A stretch of 64,000 bases of DNA from Balanoglossus misakiensis. Lineage: Eukaryota; Hemichordata. The notes beneath the pieces are model-generated. The model was not told the DNA's origin and did not search any database. It saw nothing but the letters and a program-made list of their open reading frames with translations. Both the position numbers and the translations under genes were made by a program. Location: positions 16,740,001 to 16,804,000 of the forward strand of contig CM082578.2 of assembly GCA_040954595.2 (NCBI GenBank), written 5' to 3'. Positions 51,201-63,200 of the stretch are shown here, piece after piece (position 1 is the first letter of the stretch; each line of letters begins with the position of its first letter).

Positions 51201-54200
51201 CCACCAGCAGACGCTACAGACAAGCGTTTAAGAAGGCTTTCTTCAAAAGTTGCATGGGTGGGTGTTGTTGTCGTCGTCGCCAAAATAAGAACGTTACCTC
51301 AACTGCTTTGCCCGTCTGGAAACCCATTGTTGGCATCAAAAAGTCCAACAAGGTAGCTGACACTGCTGAAATTCATTTTCATGAAAAGAAGCACGAACAG
51401 CCAAACGCAACCACTGAGGAGAGCAACACCAATCAGGTTCAAACAACTGTTTCACTTTTGTGACTTTTGTCTGGCAATCAGATCAACAGATTGAACTCGT
51501 ATACCTGCCTCTGGAGATGTGTAAGCCAATAGGGTTGTAAAATTTGATAAATCGTGGTGTATTGTATATGTTTGATATTTATTAATTGATTTATTGTGGA
51601 CGTTCCAAAAATATCTGATGGTCATCAAAATAGAATGTGTAACATAATGCAAGTACTACATGTAGTTGATGCCTAAGTGCTGACACTGTGAGACCTTGTA
51701 TTGATTAAACTTTAACTTTTAGAATCCCCAGGAACATGTAATATGTACATAGAGTGCCGACTAAAGAAATCTATAGATCTGAATTTATTGGTTAATGCCA
51801 TAATTTTGATTGAAATGCAGGACAAATGCATCAAACCAAGAATATTTTTCTATTTTCCAAAATATTGCCAGTCGCCACCCATAGTTTTGTCAGTAAATTA
51901 TGTTTCAACCTCATCACTATGGAAACTGTAACTTAACTTCATCAACATGCCGTCTCAGCTGAGATCCAGATTTATAACTGATGTACTTCACTGCAGCTGT
52001 CCTGTGTTTTCTCAAGTTTCATGTGATATTATAGGTTTCCCCCATTGAAGTTATTAGAAAGTTTCCAATAAAGTAACTTGCTGTGTTTGACCCTATTGTA
52101 GCTGTTTGTCATGCTCACTGAACATACTGTATAGTTAAGCCATATCAAACATGCGTTAAGAGTATCATTCCTAGATTCCAGGTGTGCATGACAGCTGGGA
52201 CAATAACTCTTGTAAGTTATAACCCTCAGTTGATATCAATCTTCTAGGTCAGGATAAATTGTGTAACAATATAAGAGGACGCATATATCTCTTGACATTC
52301 TTTTTCGTTCCTAGACATCTGCATGATACTTGTTGGCAAACAGGCCTGTACTAAGTGCCGTCTTCAATGGAAAGACTGCATTGACCATAATTCATGACAA
52401 GACTGTGGTGAAAAGTCATGGCTTGCATCAATCCCAAGTTGTGCGGTTAATTCAGTGAAACATTGTAGATACATACATTGACTTTACTCATACTGACTTC
52501 TGGAATGGGGCTGGGTTTTTTGTTTATATGCAAACACCTCTCTAAATTTACACACTTAATGCTAACATTGGAATCTTGTGAGCTATCATCAGTTTGTAAT
52601 GAGGTACTCCTTCGACGTTGACTTGATGACTATTTCTTAGTTGTATCATGAACACCGTCAAGTATAATGAACAACTCAGGATCATTACCGGTATACAGAA
52701 ACATGGCAGTGGTCAATTTGCAGTGAGAACATTCACCTGTTGCTAATCCCATATGGCGTGTAATTGAAGTCCTGAGCTCTGAAGTTCAAGGAAATGTGTG
52801 CTTTTTCCCAAACAGTTCTCAGTTTCTACCCCATGATGTGAGTGCCATTAAGGTGGGACACCTGGTAATTTTGAAGTGGGTGTTTATGTCACAATGATCC
52901 TCCGTCATCACATGGGGGGATTGTGTGTTATTACTGATCATGTTCCCAGACATCTCCATATAGTCTTGGCACTCCTATGAAGATTTACTTTCAGAATGGG
53001 TGTGTGTGGATGTTAAGGCCACACCGCTGCACCCCACCATCTCTGCATCTTGAGATTTCTCCTCGTATCCTGAGGCACGATCTACCAGAATAGACAACGA
53101 GACTGTCTCGGTATGTATTGTGAGATGATCCCATATAGTCAGTCTAGAGGTGTCGCCATTCAATTCTGTAGTACCAGTATTCTATTCTAGATGATAACAA
53201 CCCATTTAAGAAGTTGATGCCAGTTCATTTTCCATCATTTCACAATGATGTCATGAAAAATTTGACTGATTGTTTTGATGTTGTTTCTGAATGCAGGTCA
53301 CATAGTTGTTGCCAAGACCCTACATGTATATAGTATTCTATATTGTGGATTCTAAAGAGTTTGAATGGAGTTTTTATGGTTCAAGTCAAGTGCATGACTT
53401 TGTGTCAACAACACTGAGTGGACAATGCCAACTTGACAATAACCCAGTGCGGACTCGCAGTTTAGCAATGAACACTTCATTCTCGGATCCAGAAGACGTC
53501 ACCATCCCCCCTGCCTCACCATGGATGACAGTAGTGTTTCTGACATTGCTGCCAATCATTCTAATCATTGGCGATGTGGGCAACTCGCTCTTTCTGTACG
53601 TATGCACCCACGTTCACAGCATGCGTACGGTGACTAACATGTACCTGGTGAATCTGGCCATAGCCGACTTGATGTTCCTCACTTTTGCAATCCCACTTGA
53701 GATGCTCTCTGTCTACATCGAGCAGGGAAAGCCATTCTGTGTAACATGGACCATCCTGTCTTGCCTGCCGCTGTTCACCTCGATCTACACGGTCGGGCTG
53801 ATCAGCATTGAACGTTACAGAGCGGTCTGCCACCCGTTGACGTCTCACAAGACGAACAGCCGCGAGCGCAATCGGAGGATACTCATCGGAGCCTGGATGA
53901 TGGCTGTGCTGCTGGTGGTACCGAACATGGCCGGTTGCTTCTACAGCAACGAGTATCTGTATCTGGTGATTCTCTTCTGTCAGATGATCCCCTTCGCTCT
54001 GTCCATGCTGACCGTCGCTGTCCTGTACACGCTCATCATAATCAGGCTGAAGAAACGCAGCAATGCGAAAATCACCGACACCGCAAAGTACCCAGGGCGC
54101 TCCAGCAGTGTGCACCCAGAAACGAACCAGGTGATCCGGCTCTTGGTCATCAATTCAATCGTCTTCTTCCTGCTGGCTTTCCCGGACAATCTGTCCTATA

Positions 54201-57200
54201 TCCAGTTGGTCCTTCACATGTTTGGTCAACCGCTGCTCTACCCCTGGGATGTGTTCTACGACCTGTATATGCTCTTCCGCATCCTGCTGTATCTCAATTC
54301 TGCCGTCAATCCCGTCATCTACAACGCAACCAGCCGTCGATACAGGCAAGCCTTTGCCAAGGCCTTCTCCAGACACGGGTGTTGCAGAAAACGTAGGACA
54401 CTCACCACTGAAGCTACCCTTGAGACGCAGCGGATAAAGTCTCGAAACTCTCCAGATCATGGCACAGATAATGTCTTCATCATTGATAGTGAAATATAAA
54501 CACACTCGATAAAGTGAACACCAGGAGATGAAATTCTTTCTAACTTGTACATGCATGTTTATGTCAATAATAAAATTATGGACTTAAAAGATCCTACAAT
54601 GTAGCTTGCATCATTTATGGCTGCTTCAAATCAAAGCTTGCAAAGCAGCATATGATTGATTGATATTGAGGGAGAGAGTGTGAGATAGGGTGGTTCCTGG
54701 GGATGGATCATCCGATCTGCTCAGTTATTTTCAAGGATGCATTCCCAATACTCATTAAAACACAAATTTGAAACATACATCACAATACTCCTGAAGGTAA
54801 ATCAAATCTGTTTTATTTATTACAATTTCCCTTGAAAATTTCAGGGTTTTTCTTGTGCGTGTGTTTGTAGGGGGGGGGGGGGGTTATCAAGCGATGCACA
54901 GGTGGTAACAGTTGAGAGGTTGTGCCAAGGAACAATAACTTAATACGTCACGTTGTCAGCACCTACGTCAATATAAATGCATGGCTGGCAGGATGATCAC
55001 GGCAATAAGCGTGTAGCCAGCTGGCTAATGACCCTCACAGTCTCATTGTAAAAAGCTAGCCCACTGTGTAATCAGCCAGTGTTTGGGCGGCCAGCCATCC
55101 ATGCTGTGCTAGGCAACACCGTTGTTATTGGTGTAGGAATTAATGTTATTAAGAAGGCTATGGCGCTGAAATTAATTTCTTATTGATTGATTGAATTGGG
55201 TCAGGTTAACTTGCACAAAGTTTTATTGATTTTGAAGAGATTGTACAGTGTGTTGGTTGTCAACAACCTTACTCCAGTAATTACCAGCATTCTTCAGCTA
55301 CAGAACTGGCTTGAAGTTGAATATTAACAATACTTAACATCACACTTGTCAATAACATTTGCTATCAGTTTGTCAATGCTGAAGTTAACAAGCAAGACAG
55401 TAGAGATTCACCAGACTTGTTATCGTATTTGAAATAATCATTTAAAAAAATTGATCAAGGATACAGATAAGAAGTTGAAATCCGTGAGATGCAATGTCGC
55501 CCGCACATTCTCAAACAGAGGATTATAGTCTTACGAAAGAACTTTGATATATTCTGATAAAAGTGTTGATTAAGAAAACAATCTTGCATCACACCACACA
55601 CACAAATTGTGGTTTATATTGTTCAGTGCTTGGGGTTAGTGAGCGTGGCATGGTTTGAATCCTATTTTAATATCATCAGAGTTCTTCAAAGACGGTTCTG
55701 AGAAAAAGTATGAGTGGTCAAGAAGTTGCTTAGGATGTTGCTGGAGGAAAACCCCCTACCAAACTTGGTAATGTGTGGAACTGTGTTCTGTTGGAATTGA
55801 CCATCAGGTTGTAGATCGTGAGAGCTAACATTATTTGAAATCAAAATTTTCTCATCATGGAAGAAGAGAGTTCAAGTCTGCCGAGTAATCTGAGTCTGTA
55901 CAATGAGAGTCTACCAAGTGATATTTCATTTCCGGCTGACCGGGGAATTGTCATCTTCTTTGTGGTCGCTTTGCCTTTGATAGCCATCACCGGAGTGGTT
56001 GGCAACATCCTGTTTATGGTCGTCTTTAAGAGGGTCCGCTCTATGAGAACCCCGACCAACTATTACTTGCTGAGTCTCAGCATTGCAGATTCCCTCTTCC
56101 TGGCTGCATGTTTCCCTCTTGAGTTGATGTCCTTCTTAGAGGCGATCAACGGGAAACAGAACCTGGCCACCTGCGTGTTCTGGACATTCTTCAGCATGGT
56201 GCCCTTGTTCACCTCCATGTTCACCATCGGGCTCATCAGTCTGGAGAGGTACATCGCCATCTGCCACCCCTTCCAGGCAAAGAGACCGGGAAGACACAAG
56301 AGGATCCTGGCGCTCATCATCACCAGTTGGTTGCTGTCCCTAATTCTGGCTTCGCTGTATCTCGTCGGCTGCTTCCACATGACTGTTACGCTATACGTTG
56401 CGTACACTGTGTGCCAGATTGTACCCTTTGCGATTTCCTTGATCGTTGCCATTTCTCTTTACATCCCGGTCATTAGACGGATGAGGAGGCAAAACAGGGC
56501 CACAGCTTCTCTCCGAGCTCTGCGCAACACCAGTCAGTACTTCAGAGATCGCCAGCAGGTTGTCCGGTTGCTGCTTGTTACGACTGTTGTCTTCTTCGTC
56601 TGCGTATTTCCAGACTGCTTCTTGTCGTTTCAGATGGTGTTGGCAGTGTTGGGTCTACCTGTGCCTGTGCCATGGGATGTCTTCCACAATCTGTTTTTCA
56701 TCTGTCGTCTCTTGCTCTACCTCAACTCGGCCGTCAATCCCATCATTTACAGTGCAACGAGCACAAAGTACAAGCAAGCCTTCAAAGAGGCATTCTCAGG
56801 TTGCTCTAGTTGTAAGAAAAAACAAGCGATGGGCAAGAGATCTCCAAATGTATTAAGTGAAAGCAAGCGACAGAAGAAACCACAAAGTGAAGTTAATTAC
56901 GACAATGAAATCTACATCATTGCAGCCAGCAGTATGCAACGTTTACATGTAGCCAGTATGTACATGGAGTGCCATGAAAATATGTACTGATATAAAAGTA
57001 AATTCCTTTATCAATCAGGATTAATAATCAAACTTGTTTGACATGTAAAATATACAAGGTGGTTATTAAATTGGTATTTATCCCCTTCTGATCTTTTATA
57101 TTACAGTATGAATTTTACATGATGTTTTTCAATTGCCTTGTTATTGGAACATTAGGACTCATAGGAGATGCTGGCCATTCTCCACGACTCCTATCTGTGT

Positions 57201-60200
57201 AAAATACATGGTGCCAGCTTTATCTAAATGTTATGATAACAATTGAGATAAAACCCCTAATCTTATATAATTTGTAAGACTCTTATCTTTTAAGAAACAG
57301 TTATATGCAGATCTTACACAAACTTGGATAACTGTGGTCAGTTTTTAATCGGGACTTAGTTGTACAGAGATGGTCAAATTGATGTGATATCATTTCAGCA
57401 ACAATGGGCAAATACAAGCAAATTTTGAGTGGATATTGGTACATGATTTAGCCAACCATATTTTGGTGGACTATAATTAGAAACAAATACATACAGACAT
57501 ATCAATGTGAGTTATACATCATGTCAGTATTTTTCAGGCTCATCAAAGTGATTGTGTAGAGCACAAGTTAATTTTCATCCAGTGGCAGGTGATCGACTGA
57601 TACGAAAGGAGTTTATGACAATTTGGCCTTGTGAGATTTAAGGCCGATAAAAAATACAACACAAATGCACAAGCCCTTTCTGAAGGTTAAATGCAAGGGT
57701 GGCATCTGAAATGTCTGTTTGTGTTTGGTGTGTGTGGTTACATACCAAGAGTGTGCAAGTATTTACAATCTCTTATGAGGTCGGGATCGACTACTCCAAA
57801 CATGTAAGCAAAAAAAGTTTGAAACAAAAGTAAACATGCAGTCCCGACGTCACGTTTTAATCCGATTGCCAGAGAGTGATACAGTTGTGTGCACATGCAG
57901 AATCAATGTGGTGACAATCATTTCATGCAAATTACAGGTGTCGTCAGCAGAGCTGTGAACAGCCTGTGTTGTCCATCTTCGCTATCTAAGCTATGTTTAT
58001 TTGAGTCCCCCGCAAAATGTTGTTGTTAGTCTCATGGTCACTCCACACAGGTGACCGTGGTAGACTGTAGATCTCAAAATGTTGTACTGATTTCTTCAGA
58101 AAGATCCTTGTTAAATAACCTTGAGATATATATGTGTAAAGAGGCACACAACGATGATGTAACATAATTTTGAATGAAAATAAAGTTTTATTGGTTTTCT
58201 TGCAATGCCTTTCTTGATGCATGTGTTTGGTTTCTAGGTTGGTCTTGATGTGTTGATAACAGTTTCCCAGTCAATTTCAAAATACATTCAAGTTGAAAAG
58301 CACTATCTATATCATAATCTTCTCCAAAAACAGTACAGGCCTGAAATACATTACCACAAGAAACCAAGCTTCATTCGATTCAACAAGAATTTTTTTTAGT
58401 GTGAAATAGAATGAGTGTGGTGAGAGTGATTATTTTGCTGAAAGTATGTCGGTTGTCTGTGTATTTTCAACACACCAACATTTGAAATTTTGCACATTTT
58501 ATAACATCCTGTGACAGGTCCTGTAGGCTTGACACAGGATGATGCATCATGGGTACTATCAGATCTGTTGCGTATCTGTATGGATACATCAGTGAAATTC
58601 TCCAATGTGCAGCCATCATGTGTTAATGTTCCGGTATATCATACTTGTATGTAAGGGACTGTTTCATGGCCTGCAATCTAACAGTTATGCTTATTTGTTT
58701 ATTTTCTATTTTGTTTGTGCATTGCAGGTGCTGCCTCTATCAGTGGTATTTGTGGGCATGATCACATTTAATAATCTGTGTCTCAAGTATGTAGGAGTGT
58801 CATTCTACAATGTGGGTAGATCTCTGTCTACAGTCTTCAATGTGGTAAGTGAAGATTAGGTCCACTTATCATAAATGGTGTCAATTTTAGCTCAATGTGT
58901 TCTACATTCAACACAATGGCCATTGTATGTCTTCAAGCATCTACGAGAAACTAAAGAATAGTAATGTCTTCTTCGTAAGGAACGTACATGCAGACCAGTT
59001 TAATAAATGATGCAGTATGTCTGAAGACTATGAGGTTTGCCCATCATTAAGAATGAATGGTCTGAAGTTGTAAACCAGTGGACTATTTCAACATCAGTAA
59101 ATTATAACCTGTCATTCAAAAGTAAAGAGTGGGCCTTGTAACTGAGATTATTGGTAATTAGCAAATTAAACATTCACTTGCCTCAGTGTACAATTTTTCA
59201 CCATTTTGTTGTAATTTTTTATCAAATTAACAATCAAGAGATTTTTAACATACTTTATGTTCTGAAACCGAGGAGCAGGAATTGAAACATACTCAAAGTG
59301 AGAGTTACGTTTTCAAAGAATTGTTTGTTTTCATGGAGACTTGTGACTGGTGCACAGTCCCCGCGCCAAATACTGGTTCATTTGCAGTAATACTCACCAA
59401 CACACTTGGCAATGTCTAAACCACTTGACTGTGACCTTCAATAATGATGAGGAGTAGCAAACATTACAGACTGTCCAAATACATGCATTATTTGCTCCAG
59501 GAAATTAAGTTTTGGGTAAATGTGATCAACTGGAGACAGACTTTGCATGTTGGATAAGTTGAATAAATTTAGTGATTGGGCCAAAAAATTGAACTGTCGC
59601 TGGTCACCGCCCCCATCACTTTAAAAGTCCCACGTGGACCTTTTTGTCTGTTTAGATTAACTTGACAACTATAGGGGAAAAAGTAAAGAAAGTTATTTTG
59701 CCACCTTGGTTTTTGGAAAAAGCCCTGACTAGCAACTGCTCTTTTTATCAGATATTTACACACTATCATCAGTTTGATTGTAGGTCCCCAAAAGAGACAG
59801 AAATTTAAGACAAATTGAGAACAGAAAGATGACTTTCACCAGAAACGTTCTTTATTCAAATCAATTGCTGTATTTTGACTTATGACTTTACTTAAACATC
59901 TGTGCGTTTTCCATCATAAATTCTCCACAAAGTGTTGAAAATTTCACATCTGGAGAAATTATTGCAAAGCCTACTCCAAACGATACGGAACTAACTCTCT
60001 GGTAGAGCAGTATCATAAAAATGGCACATTGGACACCTTTAAACATAAATTTATGAATTGTAAGTTTCAAAGGGGAAAAAAGGCTTTTTTATACGATGTA
60101 TTTGTCTCAAAAAATTTTATCATTTAATTTTACAGTTGCTATGCGTCAGAGTTGGATGCTGTTCAGCCTCAAATGTGCGTCAGGCTAGAAAGCAACAAAT

Positions 60201-63200
60201 CATTCTTGAAATACTGAATGTCACAAGTTATCTCTACACTGCATGACAATACTGATGTCTCATAAAGTTCACCGGGTCATATCAATGAGAATATGAAAAA
60301 AAATTGCCTTTTGAGAAGTTTTTTCTAAAATAGTTGACATGAAATTGCAATTTGAAACACTCTAGATTGTCAGGTTTCTACTCTGCAGTACGTCAGTTGA
60401 GTTCATTTGCTATTATCACAGTGACATCCAGGAAACATTCATTATACTCTCTCGCACTGATTTTAACTTATCAGTTTGTCCACTTGAGATAAAAACTGTT
60501 GATATATTTCACGCGCTGATCAAAATCACATTAAAATGTTGGAGCTGTGCTCTTGGCTGAAAATTTGCATACATTTTTGATGTTTGCAAAGTCCGACATA
60601 GTGGACGGGTTTGAACTTTTTTTTACTCGTACTTCTGTGCCACTGCCTAAGTGTTTTCTTTGATTTTTTCCCTGTGAGCCAGAGGAAGTGCGCTGGATGT
60701 GTGAGTGTTCTTAGCCGACTTGAGTAGCGATCGGCAAAGACTTGAGAGATTGGCCATAAACGTCACAGCATAATTTGCCACATAAATTTTAACTGCTTTA
60801 GGGCACTCTTGAGTGTGAGTGATATGGTCTTTGTGTTACCTTTGGCGTAACCGCCCCAAATTCAACACTCTGCTGGTAACACCACCTTGGGTGACAGCAT
60901 ATACTTCTCCAAGAAGGTGAATAGGAGAAAAACCTGCAAAGACAAATAGAAGAATTTTTGTCCAGGATGGAAAATTCGACGGAGGATGATGCTTGCGGTG
61001 AAGTGCATCAGAATGCTGCCGGTGTTGTGTTGATAGAAGCGTTGATCCTCAGTGTCTGCTTTGTGGTTGGACTCTTCGGCAACTCTCTGACATTGCTGGC
61101 TGTTTGGACTAACATGAAGCTGCAGAGTACAGCCAACATCTTTGTGGCCAATCTGGCCTTTGCTGATCTCTTGGTCTGTCTGATACTGGAGCCCTTCTTC
61201 ATGGTGGGCATCGTCAACCAGGACTGGCCACTGAGCGACAGCCTCTGTACGCTCTTAGGGTTTCTCAGCATTGCTCTTCGAGGGTCGTCCCTCTGCAGTT
61301 TGGGCTGCATCGCCATAAACAGATTCATCACCATTACGAAATCGGCGGCGCTTAGTATTGCCATCTATACCACGCCTGTGATAGTCTTGATGTGTGTCTC
61401 CAGCTGGATTGTGCCTCTCTTGTTTGCTTTGCCGCCAGTGTTCGAATGGGGTGAATATGGCTTTGACAGCAGAACATTAATGTGCAAGATTGCCTGTGAG
61501 TCGCCGCTGAAGTTTTACATCTTACTCTCAGTGATACTTGTATCCATTGGTATCATCATCCTGGTCTGTTACTCAGGAATATTCATCCACGTCTGGAAAA
61601 GCAAACGGCGGGTGGAGGAGTCTGCCGAGCTCTCCGTAGGGCATCGGCAACAACAAAACAAGGACGAGGACACTTCCACCTCATCGCCGGAACATTCCGG
61701 ACAGTCCCCGAAAAGGCAGGCAAAACGCAATCGGAAAAAGGAAATACGCATTGCCATCAATCTCTTCCTTGTTTTTGTTGTGTTCTGCGTCTGTTGGCTT
61801 CCGTTTGTCATTCTCTCGTTAGTGGACTTAGAAAAGAATGTCAAGCAAGGCTTCTGGAGGGCTTGCACGTTGCTCTCTTTTGCTGCCTCCTCTGTCAATT
61901 TCATCCTCTATGCTCTGAAGAATAAACAGTTTATAGCAGCATACAAGAAAGTGCTGACTTTTCCCTGTCGCAAATGTCAAACCTGAAGATCCTGTAATTT
62001 TTTGCACATCATGAAATTACTGTCGCAAATATAACTTACTCTCCATATTTCCAGTTTGGTTATATGTCGTGCAATGAAGAGACTGAAAGCTTTCTAGTTA
62101 ATATTATTTATTTACTGTTGCTATGAAAATAGCATTATACTGTGACATTTGCAACCCAGACTTTACTGACTGCAACTTTTGCAGTTGTGTAAATACTCAA
62201 CTCATTAATGACCGCAGCTTCGTATTGTTAACATGAAATTGAATAAACCCACGTACAACAGTCCACTCTCTTTGTCATGCTATTATTGCTTGCAACACTT
62301 TTATATAACTTTATCACTTCTATGGCAGAAGTTTTAAGTTTTTCAGTTTGAAGGCCATGAAATCTATATCGCACTAGTCGAATTATTATGTGTACGACCA
62401 CACGGTGATGATCTCGTCTCCTTTGTTGTGACTGCTTCATTCTTTGAAATTTATTACCACTTAATTTTCTTGTGGGTATTTTGTCAGCAGTGAAGTTATA
62501 AAAATGTCACCTGTGTATAAAATCTCAGACCAGATCGTATTCAATTCAATTCAGCATTTTTATTTTATTTTTGACGGAAAATCTAATCTAATAAAGGAAA
62601 GTGAAAATTGTTCAAAGTAAAGTGTACAAGTATACCTCCAAGTACATTTGATAACATAAGAAACTAATTGATATTTAACATTACAGCTACTAAAGACTCA
62701 ACCATTACACCACAAATCAAAAACACATTAGCACTGTAAACACGGAAAGATGTGATTTATACTACAGGCACACTGTACACTGTGGGTAAATTGAGGTGAA
62801 CTTTGGTAATTTAGTTAAACAATCTTACAAATTCAAAATGTAATGTTTAAGTGATAGCTCATCCGGTATGGGGAGATGGAGCAAGGTCACCGCGTACTTG
62901 TAATGTGTGTCGTATCATTTTTTCGTTCTGGTAATCATTACAGATACTGTCATATGCTGTGTTGAAACAGACCACATCAATAAAAGCCATAACATGTTGC
63001 TGTATCATCATTTCTGGTTTCATCCTGGGAGTTGATCAGGAAGGCAATACAGGTGAGATATCTAGCTTGATGTTTGGACAGGGCCAGTTGTTTTACCACG
63101 TGACGTTTGACCAATGAATGCAGCAGGTGTGATTAACTGAATGTGTTAACTACAGCAGTCTTTCTTGGGATTCACCTGTTTCATTATACAGAGGTCAAGT

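Noticed and set aside
53306-53467. 54-codon N-terminal extension of receptor E
   Set aside because: It begins at TTG and has only one internal ATG (53324). An acceptor-like site at 53296 suggests this is 5' UTR. MNTSF at 53468 is a typical receptor start.
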